Shown here in pieces: positions 14,283-26,271 of a stretch of DNA of 46,992 nt. Below the pieces are notes generated by a model. The model searched no databases. It was not told where the DNA came from and worked only from the letters and a program-made list of their open reading frames with translations. Numbering within the stretch: position 1 is the stretch's first letter; every line of letters starts with the position of its first letter. The stretch comes from Paraburkholderia humisilvae (GTDB taxonomy: Bacteria > Pseudomonadota > Gammaproteobacteria > Burkholderiales > Burkholderiaceae): contig NZ_CADIKH010000049.1 in the NCBI RefSeq assembly GCF_902859855.1, positions 1-46,992 on the forward strand, given 5' to 3'. Both the position numbers and the translations under genes were made by a program.

Positions 14283-15607
14283 CGTCTCTACACGATCGTC
14301 ACATCAAGCCGCTGATTCTCGCCGGCCTGAACGGTGAGAACTGGCATCTCGAAGATTACGTCGCGCGTGGCGGCTACAAACAGCTGCGCCGCATCCTGGA
14401 AGAAAAAATCCCGCCGGAGCAGGTGATTGCCGACGTGAAGGCGTCGGGCCTGCGTGGCCGCGGCGGTGCGGGCTTTCCGACCGGCCTCAAGTGGAGCTTC
14501 ATGCCGCGCCAGTTCCCGGGGCAGAAGTATCTCGTCTGCAACTCGGACGAGGGCGAACCCGGCACGTTCAAGGACCGCGACATTCTGCGCTGGAATCCGC
14601 ATGCGTTGATCGAAGGCATGGCGATCGGCGCGTATGCGATGGGCATCACGGTCGGCTACAACTACATCCACGGCGAGATCTTCGCCGAGTACCTGCGCTT
14701 CGAAGCGGCGCTTGAAGAAGCGCGCCGCGCGGGCTTCCTCGGCGACAACATCATGGGCTCGGGCTTCTCGTTCCAGCTGCATGCGCATCACGGTTACGGC
14801 GCGTACATCTGCGGCGAGGAAACGGCGCTGCTCGAATCGCTCGAAGGCAAGAAGGGCCAGCCGCGCTTCAAGCCGCCGTTCCCGGCGAGCTTCGGCGTGT
14901 ATGGCAAGCCGACCACGATCAATAACACCGAAACATTCGCCGCCGTGCCGTTCCTGCTCACGGTCGGTCCGCAGGCGTATCTGGAACTCGGCAAGCCGAA
15001 CAACGGCGGCACGAAGATTTTCTCGGTGTCGGGCGACGTCGAGCGTCCGGGCAACTACGAAGTGCCGCTCGGTACGCCGTTTTCGACGCTGATGGAACTT
15101 GCCGGCGGCATGCGCGGTGGCAAGAAGCTGAAGGCCGTGATTCCGGGAGGTTCGTCGGCGCCGGTTATCCCGGGCGACACGATGATGCAGACCGACATGG
15201 ATTACGATTCGATCGCGAAGGCCGGCTCGATGCTCGGGTCGGGCGCGGTGATCGTGATGGACGAGACGCGCTGCATGGTGCGCTCGCTGCTGCGCCTGTC
15301 GTACTTCTACTACGAAGAGTCGTGCGGCCAGTGCACGCCGTGCCGTGAAGGCACGGGCTGGCTCTACCGCGTCGTGCACCGCATCGAGCACGGCCTTGGC
15401 CGCAAGGAAGATCTGGATCTGTTGAACTCGGTTGCCGAAAACATCATGGGCCGCACGATCTGCGCGCTTGGCGATGCGGCGGCGATGCCGGTGCGCGGGA
15501 TGCTGAAGCACTACTGGGACGAGTTCGAATATCACGTCGCCAACAAGCGCTGCCTCGTCGGCGGCCATGCGGGGGCGGCGGCGGTGTCGGAAACGGTCGC
15601 TGCATAA
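14279..15607 (+). CDS. nuoF: NADH-quinone oxidoreductase subunit F
   Basis: The 442-residue subunit binds NADH and FMN and is the electron entry point of complex I. GRGGAGFPTGLKW (residues 60-72) is the nucleotide/FMN glycine-rich motif. Cluster N3 ligands are Cys349, Cys352, Cys355 (SCGQCTPCREG) and Cys395 (TICALGDAA). GEETALLESLEG is also conserved. The ATG overlaps the nuoE stop; extending the frame upstream would run through nuoE, so the short start is right. Confidence 0.97.
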   Translation: MTSLHDRHIKPLILAGLNGENWHLEDYVARGGYKQLRRILEEKIPPEQVIADVKASGLRGRGGAGFPTGLKWSFMPRQFPGQKYLVCNSDEGEPGTFKDRDILRWNPHALIEGMAIGAYAMGITVGYNYIHGEIFAEYLRFEAALEEARRAGFLGDNIMGSGFSFQLHAHHGYGAYICGEETALLESLEGKKGQPRFKPPFPASFGVYGKPTTINNTETFAAVPFLLTVGPQAYLELGKPNNGGTKIFSVSGDVERPGNYEVPLGTPFSTLMELAGGMRGGKKLKAVIPGGSSAPVIPGDTMMQTDMDYDSIAKAGSMLGSGAVIVMDETRCMVRSLLRLSYFYYEESCGQCTPCREGTGWLYRVVHRIEHGLGRKEDLDLLNSVAENIMGRTICALGDAAAMPVRGMLKHYWDEFEYHVANKRCLVGGHAGAAAVSETVAA

Positions 15608-15714
15608 AAGAAGCAGAACGTCGAATGCAGATTCATCGTGTGCCGCACGGTGCGTATCGCGCGATGAACGGGGCGAACGATTGAGCGGTATCAGGTTAAG
15701 GAAGATTGACCATC

Positions 15715-18060
15715 ATGGTTGAACTCGAAATAGACGGCAAGAAGGTCGAGGTACCGGAAGGCAGCATGGTGATCCAGGCTGCGCACAAGGTCGACACATA
15801 CGTGCCGCATTTCTGCTATCACAAGAAGCTGTCGATTGCGGCGAATTGCCGGATGTGCCTCGTTGACGTCGAGAAAATGCCGAAGGCGGTGCCCGCGTGT
15901 GCGACGCCGGTGTCGCAGGGCATGATCGTGCGGACGAAATCGGAGAAGGCCGTCAAGGGCCAGCAGGCGGTGATGGAGTTCCTGCTGATCAACCACCCGC
16001 TCGATTGCCCGATTTGCGACCAGGGCGGCGAATGCCAGTTGCAGGATCTGGCGGTCGGCTATGGCAAGTCGGCGTCGCGCTACAACGAAGAAAAGCGTGT
16101 GGTGTTCCACAAGAATGTGGGACCGCTGATCTCGATGGAAGAGATGACGCGCTGCATTCACTGCACGCGTTGCGTACGCTTCGGTCAGGAAATTGCCGGC
16201 GTGATGGAATTCGGCATGCTGAACCGCGGTGAGCATTCGGAAATCACAACGTTCGTCGGCAAGACAGTCGATTCCGAACTGTCGGGCAACATGATCGACC
16301 TGTGTCCGGTCGGCGCGCTGACCAGCAAGCCGTTCCGCTACAGCGCGCGGACGTGGGAGCTGTCACGCCGCAAGTCGGTGAGCCCGCACGATTCGGTCGG
16401 CGCGAACCTGGTCGTCCAGGTGAAGAACAATCGCGTGATGCGCGTGCTGCCGTTCGAGAATGAGTCGATCAACGAATGCTGGATCTCGGACAAGGACCGC
16501 TTTTCGTACGAAGGCCTGAACAGCGAAGAGCGTCTGACGAAGCCGATGCTCAAGCAGGGCGGCCAGTGGGTCGAAACCGACTGGCAAACGGCGCTTGAAT
16601 ATGTCGTCAAGGGCTTGAACGGCATCAAGGGTGATCATGGTGCGAGCGCGATCGCCACGCTCGGCAGCGCGCACAGCACGGTCGAAGAACTGTTCCTGCT
16701 CAAGCAGCTTGCGCAGGCGGTCGGTACGCCGAACGTCGATTTCCGTCTGCGCCAGGCCGATTTCTCCGCACCGGTGAACGGCTCGCCGTGGCTGGGCGTG
16801 AAGATCGCCGATCTGTCGCTGGTCGACGCGGCGTTCGTGGTCGGCACGTCGTCGCTGCGTCGCGATCATCCGCTGTTCGCCGCGCGTCTGCGCCAGGCCG
16901 CGAAGGGCGGCGCGAAGCTCACGCTGTTGCAGGCGTCGAGCGACAACTCGCTGATCCCGCAAGCGCAAGTCGTTTCCACGGCACCTTCCGCCTGGCTCGA
17001 CGAGCTCGCCGGTATCGCCGCAGCCGTCTCCGAGGCACGGGGCGTCGCACTGCCGGAAGCGTTCGCCGGCACGCAGGCCACGGACGCCGCGAAGCGGGTC
17101 GCCGCATCGCTGGCGACGGGCGAAAGGCGCGTCGTGCTGATTGGCAACGCGGCGGTCCGGCATCCGGAATTCGCGCGTATTCACGCAGCAGCACAATGGA
17201 TCGCAGACGCGACCGGCGCGACGCTCGGCTTCCTGACCGAAGCGGCGAACACGGTCGGCGCTCATCTGGTTGGCGCGCTGCCGGGCAATGGCGGTCTGAA
17301 CGCACGCGAAGCGTTCGAGCAGCCGCGCAAGGGTTATCTGCTGCTGAACGTCGAACCGGAATTCGATACGGCGAATCCCGCGCAGGCGCTTGCCGCGCTG
17401 AACCAGGCGGAAATGGTCGTCGTGATGTCGGCATTCAGGACGGGTGCCGACTACGCGGACGTGCTGCTGCCGATCGCGCCGTTCACCGAAACAGCCGGCA
17501 CATTCGTCAACGCGGAAGGCACGGTGCAGAGCTTTAACGGTGTCGTGCGGCCGCTCGGCGATGCGCGTCCCGCATGGAAGGTACTCCGTGTGCTCGGCAG
17601 CCTGCTCGGTGCGCCGGGCTTCGAATTCGACACCGCTGAAGAAGTGCGTGCGACGGCGCTCGGCGACGCGGACCTGACGCCGCGTCTGTCGAACAAGACC
17701 GGTGCGACGGTTGCACGCGGCAATGGCACCGGCGCCGCACAAGCCGCGAACGGCTCGTTCGAGCGGATCGCCGACGTGCCGATTTACCACGCTGACCCGC
17801 TGGTGCGCCGCGCCGAGTCGCTGCATCTGACCGCGGCCGCGCGCGCAGCGAACACGATCGGTTTACCGGCTGGGCTTTTTGACAAGCTGGGTCTGAAGGA
17901 CGGCGACGCGGTACGCGTGCGCCAGGGGGAGCGTTCGGTGCAAGTGCCGGCCGTGCGCGATGCGAATCTTGCGGAGACGGTGGTCCGCGTGTCGGCGGCT
18001 ACGCCTGCCGGTGCGGCGCTCGGCAGCCTGTTCGGCGAACTGCTGGTGGAGAAGGCGTAA
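15715..18060 (+). CDS. nuoG: NADH-quinone oxidoreductase subunit G
   Basis: The 781-residue iron-sulfur subunit carries several clusters. The [2Fe-2S] N1b ligands are Cys34, Cys45, Cys48 and Cys62. Cluster N5 has His94-x3-Cys98-x2-Cys101-x5-Cys107. Cluster N4 has Cys147, Cys150, Cys153 and Cys197. The C-terminal two thirds is a molybdopterin-oxidoreductase-like fold without cofactor. ATG 15715 follows AAGGAAG; an in-frame TTG at 15706 is less likely. nuoH begins at the base right after the stop codon. Confidence 0.96.
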   Translation: MVELEIDGKKVEVPEGSMVIQAAHKVDTYVPHFCYHKKLSIAANCRMCLVDVEKMPKAVPACATPVSQGMIVRTKSEKAVKGQQAVMEFLLINHPLDCPICDQGGECQLQDLAVGYGKSASRYNEEKRVVFHKNVGPLISMEEMTRCIHCTRCVRFGQEIAGVMEFGMLNRGEHSEITTFVGKTVDSELSGNMIDLCPVGALTSKPFRYSARTWELSRRKSVSPHDSVGANLVVQVKNNRVMRVLPFENESINECWISDKDRFSYEGLNSEERLTKPMLKQGGQWVETDWQTALEYVVKGLNGIKGDHGASAIATLGSAHSTVEELFLLKQLAQAVGTPNVDFRLRQADFSAPVNGSPWLGVKIADLSLVDAAFVVGTSSLRRDHPLFAARLRQAAKGGAKLTLLQASSDNSLIPQAQVVSTAPSAWLDELAGIAAAVSEARGVALPEAFAGTQATDAAKRVAASLATGERRVVLIGNAAVRHPEFARIHAAAQWIADATGATLGFLTEAANTVGAHLVGALPGNGGLNAREAFEQPRKGYLLLNVEPEFDTANPAQALAALNQAEMVVVMSAFRTGADYADVLLPIAPFTETAGTFVNAEGTVQSFNGVVRPLGDARPAWKVLRVLGSLLGAPGFEFDTAEEVRATALGDADLTPRLSNKTGATVARGNGTGAAQAANGSFERIADVPIYHADPLVRRAESLHLTAAARAANTIGLPAGLFDKLGLKDGDAVRVRQGERSVQVPAVRDANLAETVVRVSAATPAGAALGSLFGELLVEKA

Positions 18061-19125
18061 ATGAGCTTGTTCGATACGATCAACTCGGGCGGCAGTGAGC
18101 TTCTCGGCGTGGCCTGGCCGACGGTGTGGGCGCTGGTGCGCATCATCGTGGTGGCCGTCGTGATCCTGTTGTGCGTCGCGTATCTGATCCTCTGGGAGCG
18201 CAAGCTGATCGGCTGGATGCACGTGCGTCTCGGCCCGAACCGCGTCGGTCCCGGCGGCTCGCTGCAGCCGATCGCCGATGTGCTGAAGCTGTTGCTGAAG
18301 GAAGTGATCCAGCCGACCCAGGCGAGCCGCTGGATCTACCTGATCGCGCCGGTGATGGTGGTGGTGCCGGCCTTTGCGATATGGGCGGTGATTCCGTTCC
18401 AGGCGGGCGCGGTGCTCGGCGACATCAACGCGGGCCTGCTGTACGCCATCGCGATTTCGTCGATCGGCGTGTACGGCGTGATTCTCGCCGGCTGGGCCTC
18501 GAACTCGAAGTACGCGTTCCTCGGTGCGATGCGCGCTGCCGCGCAGATGGTGTCGTACGAAATCTCGATGGGCTTCGCGCTCGTCGTCGTGCTGATGACG
18601 GCCGGCAGCCTGAATCTGTCGGAAATTGTCGGATCGCAGATGCGCGGGATGTTCGCGAGCCACGGCATCAACTTCCTGTCGTGGAACTGGCTGCCGCTTC
18701 TGCCCATGTTTGTCGTCTACTTCGTGTCGGGCATCGCCGAAACCAACCGGCATCCGTTCGACGTGGTGGAAGGGGAGTCGGAAATCGTCGCGGGCCACAT
18801 GATCGATTACTCGGGGATGGCGTTCGCGCTGTTCTTCCTCGCCGAGTACATCAACATGATCGTAATCTCGGCGCTTGCCACGATCCTGTTCCTTGGTGGC
18901 TGGGACGCACCGTTTGGCTTCCTGTCTTTCATCCCGGGCGTCGTGTGGCTCGTTATCAAGATGTTTTGCCTGCTGTCGGTATTCATCTGGGTGCGTGCAA
19001 CGTTTCCGCGTTACCGCTATGACCAGATCATGCGTCTTGGCTGGAAGGTATTCATTCCGGTGACCGTGGTGTGGCTGGTGGTCGTCGGCTTCTGGATCAT
19101 GTCGCCGTTGAATATCTGGAAATAA
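18061..19125 (+). CDS. nuoH: NADH-quinone oxidoreductase subunit H
   Basis: The 354-residue membrane subunit, with about eight helices, links the quinone chamber to the proton channels. Family motifs are WERKLIGWMHVRLGPNRVGP near residue 45 and ETNRHPFDVVEGESEIVAG near residue 230, the latter forming the E-channel and quinone tunnel. The start directly abuts the nuoG stop (TAAATG), so the ribosome binding site lies within nuoG. nuoI follows after 13 bases. Confidence 0.97.
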   Translation: MSLFDTINSGGSELLGVAWPTVWALVRIIVVAVVILLCVAYLILWERKLIGWMHVRLGPNRVGPGGSLQPIADVLKLLLKEVIQPTQASRWIYLIAPVMVVVPAFAIWAVIPFQAGAVLGDINAGLLYAIAISSIGVYGVILAGWASNSKYAFLGAMRAAAQMVSYEISMGFALVVVLMTAGSLNLSEIVGSQMRGMFASHGINFLSWNWLPLLPMFVVYFVSGIAETNRHPFDVVEGESEIVAGHMIDYSGMAFALFFLAEYINMIVISALATILFLGGWDAPFGFLSFIPGVVWLVIKMFCLLSVFIWVRATFPRYRYDQIMRLGWKVFIPVTVVWLVVVGFWIMSPLNIWK

Positions 19126-19138
19126 GGGCGGATGTGCA

Positions 19139-19627
19139 ATGACCGCATTTCAAAACTTTTTCAAGACCTTCTTCCTGACTGAACTGCTGAAGGGGCTTGC
19201 GCTGACTGGACGCTATGCGTTCCAGCGCAAGATTACCGTGCAGTTCCCGGAAGAAAAGACACCGATCTCGCCGCGCTTTCGCGGGCTGCACGCGCTGCGC
19301 CGCTATGAGAACGGCGAAGAGCGCTGCATCGCGTGCAAACTGTGCGAAGCGGTGTGCCCGGCGCTTGCCATTACGATCGAGTCGGAAACGCGCGCGGACA
19401 ATACGCGCCGCACGACGCGCTATGACATCGATCTGACCAAATGCATCTTCTGCGGATTCTGCGAAGAGAGCTGCCCCGTCGATTCGATCGTCGAAACGCA
19501 CATTCTCGAATATCACGGCGAAAAGCGCGGCGACCTGTATTTCACGAAAGACATGCTGCTGGCCGTCGGCGACCGCTACGAAGCGGAAATCGCGGCGAAC
19601 AAGGCGGCCGACGCACCGTATCGTTGA
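19139..19627 (+). CDS. nuoI: NADH-quinone oxidoreductase subunit I
   Basis: The 162-residue ferredoxin-like subunit carries clusters N6a and N6b. Two CxxCxxCxxxCP motifs are visible: Cys63-66-69-73 (CIACKLCEAVCP) and Cys102-105-108-112 (CIFCGFCEESCP). An amphipathic N-terminal helix contacts NuoH. A gap of 175 bases before nuoJ has no gene and no convincing promoter, though TAAAAT occurs at 19734-19739. Confidence 0.97.
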   Translation: MTAFQNFFKTFFLTELLKGLALTGRYAFQRKITVQFPEEKTPISPRFRGLHALRRYENGEERCIACKLCEAVCPALAITIESETRADNTRRTTRYDIDLTKCIFCGFCEESCPVDSIVETHILEYHGEKRGDLYFTKDMLLAVGDRYEAEIAANKAADAPYR

Positions 19628-19802
19628 TGTAAGACGTAGCACCACGAAGTCGCATCGGCCGCCCGGTAACGGCGGTGCGGTGCGCAGCCCCTTGACTGCC
19701 GCGCGCGCGAGTCTCGTGCATGATGGCGTCGCGTAAAATGCGCCCGCATGCGGCGAGTCATGGGACCCAGCCTGACGATGGCCTAACGATGAACCGGTAA
19801 TC

Positions 19803-20507
19803 ATGGAATTCACGACCGTACTGTTCTACATCTTCGCGCTGCTCCTGACGGTGTCGGGACTGAAGGTGATCACCTCGCGCAACCCGGTGGCGTCCGCGCT
19901 GTTCCTCGTGCTCGCGTTCTTCAACGCGGCTGCGATCTGGATGCTGCTGCAGGCCGAATTCCTCGCGATCCTGCTGGTGCTCGTGTACGTCGGCGCGGTG
20001 ATGGTGCTGTTCCTGTTCGTCGTGATGATGCTGGACATCAATCTCGACGTGCTGCGACGCGACTTCAAACGCTTCGTGCCGATGGCGACCGTGGTGGGCG
20101 CGATCATCGTGATCGAGACCGCGCTGATCCTGTGGCACGGCTACGGCGCGACGGTGCAGCCGGTGCGCGACACGACCGCGGCGATCAGCGGCGCCGCGGG
20201 CTGGTCGAATACGCGCCTGATCGGCAAGGTGATCTACACCGATTACATCTTCGCGTTCGAAGTGGCCGGTCTCGTGCTGCTCGTGGCGATCATCGCGGCG
20301 ATCGCGCTGACGACGCGCCATCAGAAAGACAGCAAACGCCAGCGCATCGCCGACCAGGTGGCGGTGCGCAGCAAGGACCGCGTACGCGTCGTGAAGATGC
20401 CGGCGGAGGTCGCGCAGGCTCCGCAAGCCACGGAACCGGCCACGGCGGCGACGGCATCCGCAACGGCAGCGGCGGCGGGCGCCGCTGCGCCGGCCGCCAA
20501 GGCCTGA
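19803..20507 (+). CDS. nuoJ: NADH-quinone oxidoreductase subunit J
   Basis: The 234-residue membrane subunit has five helices within about the first 165 residues, with VLVYVGAVMVLFLFVVMML as the conserved third helix that forms the pi-bulge region in complex I. The C-terminal 40 residues are a low-complexity alanine/threonine tail, longer than in many relatives, probably disordered. nuoK starts 20 bases after the stop. Confidence 0.95.
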   Translation: MEFTTVLFYIFALLLTVSGLKVITSRNPVASALFLVLAFFNAAAIWMLLQAEFLAILLVLVYVGAVMVLFLFVVMMLDINLDVLRRDFKRFVPMATVVGAIIVIETALILWHGYGATVQPVRDTTAAISGAAGWSNTRLIGKVIYTDYIFAFEVAGLVLLVAIIAAIALTTRHQKDSKRQRIADQVAVRSKDRVRVVKMPAEVAQAPQATEPATAATASATAAAAGAAAPAAKA

Positions 20508-20527
20508 GCGCCCTCGAGGAGAAAAAC

Positions 20528-20833
20528 ATGTTGACTCTTGCTCATTACCTCGTGCTCGGTGCGATCCTCTTTGCGATCGCCATCGTCGGCATTTTTCTGA
20601 ACCGTCGCAATGTGATCATCATCCTGATGGCGATTGAACTGATGCTGCTGGCGGTGAACACCAATTTCGTCGCGTTCTCGCACTATCTCGGCGACGTGCA
20701 TGGCCAGGTCTTCGTCTTCTTCGTGCTGACGGTGGCCGCCGCCGAAGCGGCGATCGGCCTCGCGATTCTGGTGACCCTGTTCCGTAGCCTCGACACGATC
20801 AATGTCGAGGATCTCGATCAGCTTAAAGGTTAA
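20528..20833 (+). CDS. nuoK: NADH-quinone oxidoreductase subunit K
   Basis: The 101-residue three-helix subunit, an MrpC homologue, forms part of the central hydrophilic axis of the proton pump. Membrane glutamates are visible in MAIELMLLAVN and TVAAAEAAIGLAI. ATG 20528 follows GAGGAG; a longer reading upstream only overlaps nuoJ in another frame. Length and sequence match family members. Confidence 0.97.
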   Translation: MLTLAHYLVLGAILFAIAIVGIFLNRRNVIIILMAIELMLLAVNTNFVAFSHYLGDVHGQVFVFFVLTVAAAEAAIGLAILVTLFRSLDTINVEDLDQLKG

Positions 20834-20864
20834 TTTCAGCGAAGTTCATTTCAGGTAAGCGGTT

Positions 20865-22922
<2,058 letters not shown>

Positions 22923-22940
22923 ACAACGCGAGGAGACACC

Positions 22941-24431
22941 ATGTATAACTATCCGATTCTCAGTATCGCGATCTGGATGCCGATTGTGTTCGGCCTGATC
23001 GTGCTCGCGGTCGGGTCCGACCGCAATCCGGCGCCGGCGCGCTGGGTTGCGCTGATCGGCTCGATCCTGAGTTTTGTTGTGACGATCCCGCTGATCACGG
23101 ATTTCGATCCGGACACGGCCAAACTGCAATTCGTCGAGCAGGCGCACTGGATCGACCGGTTCAACATCACGTACCACCTCGGCGTTGACGGCATCTCGAT
23201 GTGGTTTGTCATATTGACCGCGTTGATCACGGTCATCGTCGTGGTTGCCGCGTGGGAAGTGATCACGAAGAACGTCGGGCAGTATCTGGCCGCATTCCTG
23301 ATCCTGTCGGGCATCATGGTCGGCGTGTTCTCGTCGGCCGATGGCATGCTGTTCTATGTGTTCTTCGAAGCGACGCTGATTCCGATGTACATCATCATCG
23401 GTATCTGGGGCGGCGCGAACCGCGTGTACGCGGCGTTCAAGTTCTTCCTGTACACGCTGATGGGTTCGCTGCTGATGCTGGTCGGCCTGATCTATCTGTA
23501 CACGCAGACCGGTACGTTCGATCTCGCCGCATGGCACGCGGTGCAGTTACCAATGACGCCGCAGGTGCTGCTCTTTATTGCGTTCTTCCTTGCGTTCGCA
23601 GTGAAAGTGCCGATGTGGCCGGTGCATACGTGGTTGCCTGATGCACACGTCGAAGCGCCGACCGGCGGCTCGATCGTGCTGGCGGCCATCATGCTGAAGC
23701 TGGGCGCATACGGTTTCCTGCGTTTCTCGCTGCCGATCGCGCCGGACGCCAGTCACTTCCTCGCGCCGGTCGTGATCACGCTGTCGCTGATCGCGGTGAT
23801 TTACATCGGCCTCGTCGCGATGGTGCAGGCCGACATGAAGAAGCTGGTCGCGTATTCGTCGATCGCGCATATGGGCTTCGTGACGCTCGGCTTTTTCATC
23901 TTCAATCAGCTCGGCGTCGAAGGCGCGATCGTGCAGATGATCTCGCACGGCTTCGTATCGGGCGCAATGTTCCTTTGCATCGGCGTGCTGTACGACCGGA
24001 TGCATACGCGTCAGATTGCGGACTACGGCGGCGTCGTCAACACGATGCCGAAGTTCGCCGCGTTCGTGATGCTGTTTGCGATGGCGAACTGCGGGCTGCC
24101 GGGCACTTCCGGTTTTGTCGGCGAGTTCATGGTGATCCTGGCCGCGGTCCAGTACAACTTCTGGATTGCGTTCGGCGCCGCGTTCACGCTGATTCTCGGC
24201 GCCGCGTACACGCTGTGGATGTACAAGCGCGTGTACTTCGGCGCCGTCGGCAACGATCACGTGAGAAAGCTGATCGACGTGAATGGCCGCGAGCTCTTCA
24301 TGCTGATCGTGCTCGCCGCGTTGACGCTGTTCATGGGCTTGTATCCGAAGCCTTTCTCTTCAGTGATGCATGCGTCCGTGGAAAACCTCCTTACCCACGT
24401 GTCGCAGTCGAAGCTGCCGCTGACCCAGTAG
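22941..24431 (+). CDS. nuoM: NADH-quinone oxidoreductase subunit M
   Basis: The 496-residue antiporter-like subunit forms the middle proton channel. HLGVDGISMWFVILTALIT and FFEATLIPMYIIIGIWGG carry the conserved membrane glutamate, and KVPMWPVHTWLPDAHVEAPT the channel lysine and histidine. ATG 22941 follows GAGGAG. nuoN starts 25 bases after the stop. Confidence 0.97.
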   Translation: MYNYPILSIAIWMPIVFGLIVLAVGSDRNPAPARWVALIGSILSFVVTIPLITDFDPDTAKLQFVEQAHWIDRFNITYHLGVDGISMWFVILTALITVIVVVAAWEVITKNVGQYLAAFLILSGIMVGVFSSADGMLFYVFFEATLIPMYIIIGIWGGANRVYAAFKFFLYTLMGSLLMLVGLIYLYTQTGTFDLAAWHAVQLPMTPQVLLFIAFFLAFAVKVPMWPVHTWLPDAHVEAPTGGSIVLAAIMLKLGAYGFLRFSLPIAPDASHFLAPVVITLSLIAVIYIGLVAMVQADMKKLVAYSSIAHMGFVTLGFFIFNQLGVEGAIVQMISHGFVSGAMFLCIGVLYDRMHTRQIADYGGVVNTMPKFAAFVMLFAMANCGLPGTSGFVGEFMVILAAVQYNFWIAFGAAFTLILGAAYTLWMYKRVYFGAVGNDHVRKLIDVNGRELFMLIVLAALTLFMGLYPKPFSSVMHASVENLLTHVSQSKLPLTQ

Positions 24432-24456
24432 TGCAGAGCGGAGGAATTACAAAATC

Positions 24457-25929
24457 ATGCAAAACGCCCCTATGAGTGCTCTGCTACCTGACGCGCTGTT
24501 AATGGCAGCGGTCGTCGTCGCCTGGCTCAACGATACGTTCGTCGGTGAGGCGGGTCGGCGCACCACCTACCTGATCTCGGTGTTCTCGACGCTGATTGCC
24601 GGTATCTGGTTCGCCGTGCTGGCACTCGACCCGACGCCGCACTACTTCTTCACGCGGATGTACATAGTCGACCCGTTCGCGAGCGTGATGAAAGCGGTGG
24701 TGTCGCTGGGCTTCACGGTCGCGATAATCTACTCGCGAAAGTATCTGGAAGATCGCAATCTGTTCCGTGGCGATTTCTATCTGCTCGGCCTGTTCTCGCT
24801 GCTCGGCCAGCTGATCATGATTTCGGGCAACAACTTCCTGACGCTGTATCTCGGCCTCGAACTGATGTCGCTGTCGCTGTACGCGGTGATCGCACTGCGC
24901 CGTGACGCGTCGCAGTCCAACGAAGCGGCGATGAAGTACTACGTGCTCGGTGCGCTCGCATCCGGCTTCCTGCTGTACGGCATCTCGATGATCTACGGCG
25001 CGACGGGCTCGCTCGAGCTGGGCGAGGTGTTGAAGGCGGTTGCGTCGGGTCGCATCAACGACGCCGTGCTGCTGTTCGGCGTGATCTTCATCGTCGCGGG
25101 TATCGCGTTCAAGATGGGCGCGGTGCCGTTCCATATGTGGGTGCCGGACGTCTACCAGGGCGCGCCGACCGCGATGACGCTGATCGTCGGTGGCGGTCCG
25201 AAGGTGGCGGCATTCGCATGGGGGCTGCGCTTCCTCGTGATGGGCCTGCTGCCGCTCGCGGTCGACTGGCAGGAGATGCTGGTCATTCTGGCCGCGCTGT
25301 CGCTGATCGTCGGCAACATTACCGGTATCGTCCAGCGTAATGTGAAGCGGATGCTCGCGTACTCGGCCATCTCCAATATGGGCTTCGTGCTGCTCGGGTT
25401 GCTCGCCGGCGTGGTCGACGGCAAGACGGGCGCCGCCGCCAGCGCGTACGGTTCGGCGATGTTCTACAGCATCGTGTATCTCGTGACGACGCTCGGTTCG
25501 TTTGGCGTCGTGATGCTGCTCGGTCGCCGCGACTTCGAAGCCGAAACGCTCGACGACTTCAAGGGCCTGAACCAGCGCAGTCCGGTGTTCGCGTTCGTGA
25601 TGATGGTGATGATGTTCTCGCTCGCCGGCATTCCGCCGACGGTCGGCTTCTATTCGAAGCTCGCCGTGCTGGAAGCGACAATGAACGCCGGCCTGACGTG
25701 GCTAGCGGTGCTGGCGGTGATCACGTCGCTGTTCGGCGCGTTCTACTACCTGCGCATCGTCAAGCTGATGTACTTCGACGAGCCGCAGGACACGACGGTC
25801 ATCGCCGCCGATTCGAGCAAGCGCGTGCTGCTTGCGCTGAACGGCATCGCGGTAGTGGTGCTCGGCATTGTGCCGGGCCCGCTGATGACGGTCTGCCTGC
25901 AGGCTATCTCCCATACGCTGCCGCTCTGA
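24457..25929 (+). CDS. nuoN: NADH-quinone oxidoreductase subunit N
   Basis: The 490-residue antiporter-like subunit forms the proximal proton channel and completes the 14-subunit set. LYLGLELMSLSLYAVIAL holds the membrane glutamate, and KMGAVPFHMWVPDVYQGAPT the channel lysine region. ATG 24457 is 12 bases after GGAGG; ATG 24472 is an alternative. The DUF2818 gene starts 3 bases after the stop, so it is co-transcribed. Confidence 0.96.
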   Translation: MQNAPMSALLPDALLMAAVVVAWLNDTFVGEAGRRTTYLISVFSTLIAGIWFAVLALDPTPHYFFTRMYIVDPFASVMKAVVSLGFTVAIIYSRKYLEDRNLFRGDFYLLGLFSLLGQLIMISGNNFLTLYLGLELMSLSLYAVIALRRDASQSNEAAMKYYVLGALASGFLLYGISMIYGATGSLELGEVLKAVASGRINDAVLLFGVIFIVAGIAFKMGAVPFHMWVPDVYQGAPTAMTLIVGGGPKVAAFAWGLRFLVMGLLPLAVDWQEMLVILAALSLIVGNITGIVQRNVKRMLAYSAISNMGFVLLGLLAGVVDGKTGAAASAYGSAMFYSIVYLVTTLGSFGVVMLLGRRDFEAETLDDFKGLNQRSPVFAFVMMVMMFSLAGIPPTVGFYSKLAVLEATMNAGLTWLAVLAVITSLFGAFYYLRIVKLMYFDEPQDTTVIAADSSKRVLLALNGIAVVVLGIVPGPLMTVCLQAISHTLPL

Positions 25930-25932
25930 TCG

Positions 25933-26229
25933 ATGTCAGCTGCGGGGTGGTTTATCGTGCTGTTGGCGCTTGCGGGCGCCAACCTGCCGTTCGTGAATCA
26001 GCGTCTGTTCGCGGTCGTGCCGTTACGGGCCGCGAAGAAGAGCGCGTGGATCCGAATCGGCGAAATGATTGTGCTCTATTTCGTGGTCGGCGCGTTCGGC
26101 TTCATGCTCGAAGCGCGCGCCGGGAACCGGTTCGAGCAGGGCTGGCAATTTTACGCAATTACTTTCAGCCTGTTCGTCGTATTCTCGTTTCCTGGCTTCA
26201 CGTTTCAATATCTCGTCAAACGGCGCTGA
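25933..26229 (+). CDS. DUF2818 small membrane protein
   Basis: This 98-residue protein has three hydrophobic segments (about 5-25, 45-65 and 75-92) and a conserved-looking middle PFVNQRLFAVVPLRAAKKSAW. It matches my memory of DUF2818, a betaproteobacterial family encoded directly after nuoN. The 3-base gap to nuoN and the membrane location suggest a link to complex I assembly or stability. This is inference from position; the biochemical role is unknown. Confidence 0.82.
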   Translation: MSAAGWFIVLLALAGANLPFVNQRLFAVVPLRAAKKSAWIRIGEMIVLYFVVGAFGFMLEARAGNRFEQGWQFYAITFSLFVVFSFPGFTFQYLVKRR

Positions 26230-26271
26230 CGGTTTCGGCCGCGGCGCCAACTGGTCGCACAGAGGTCGTAT

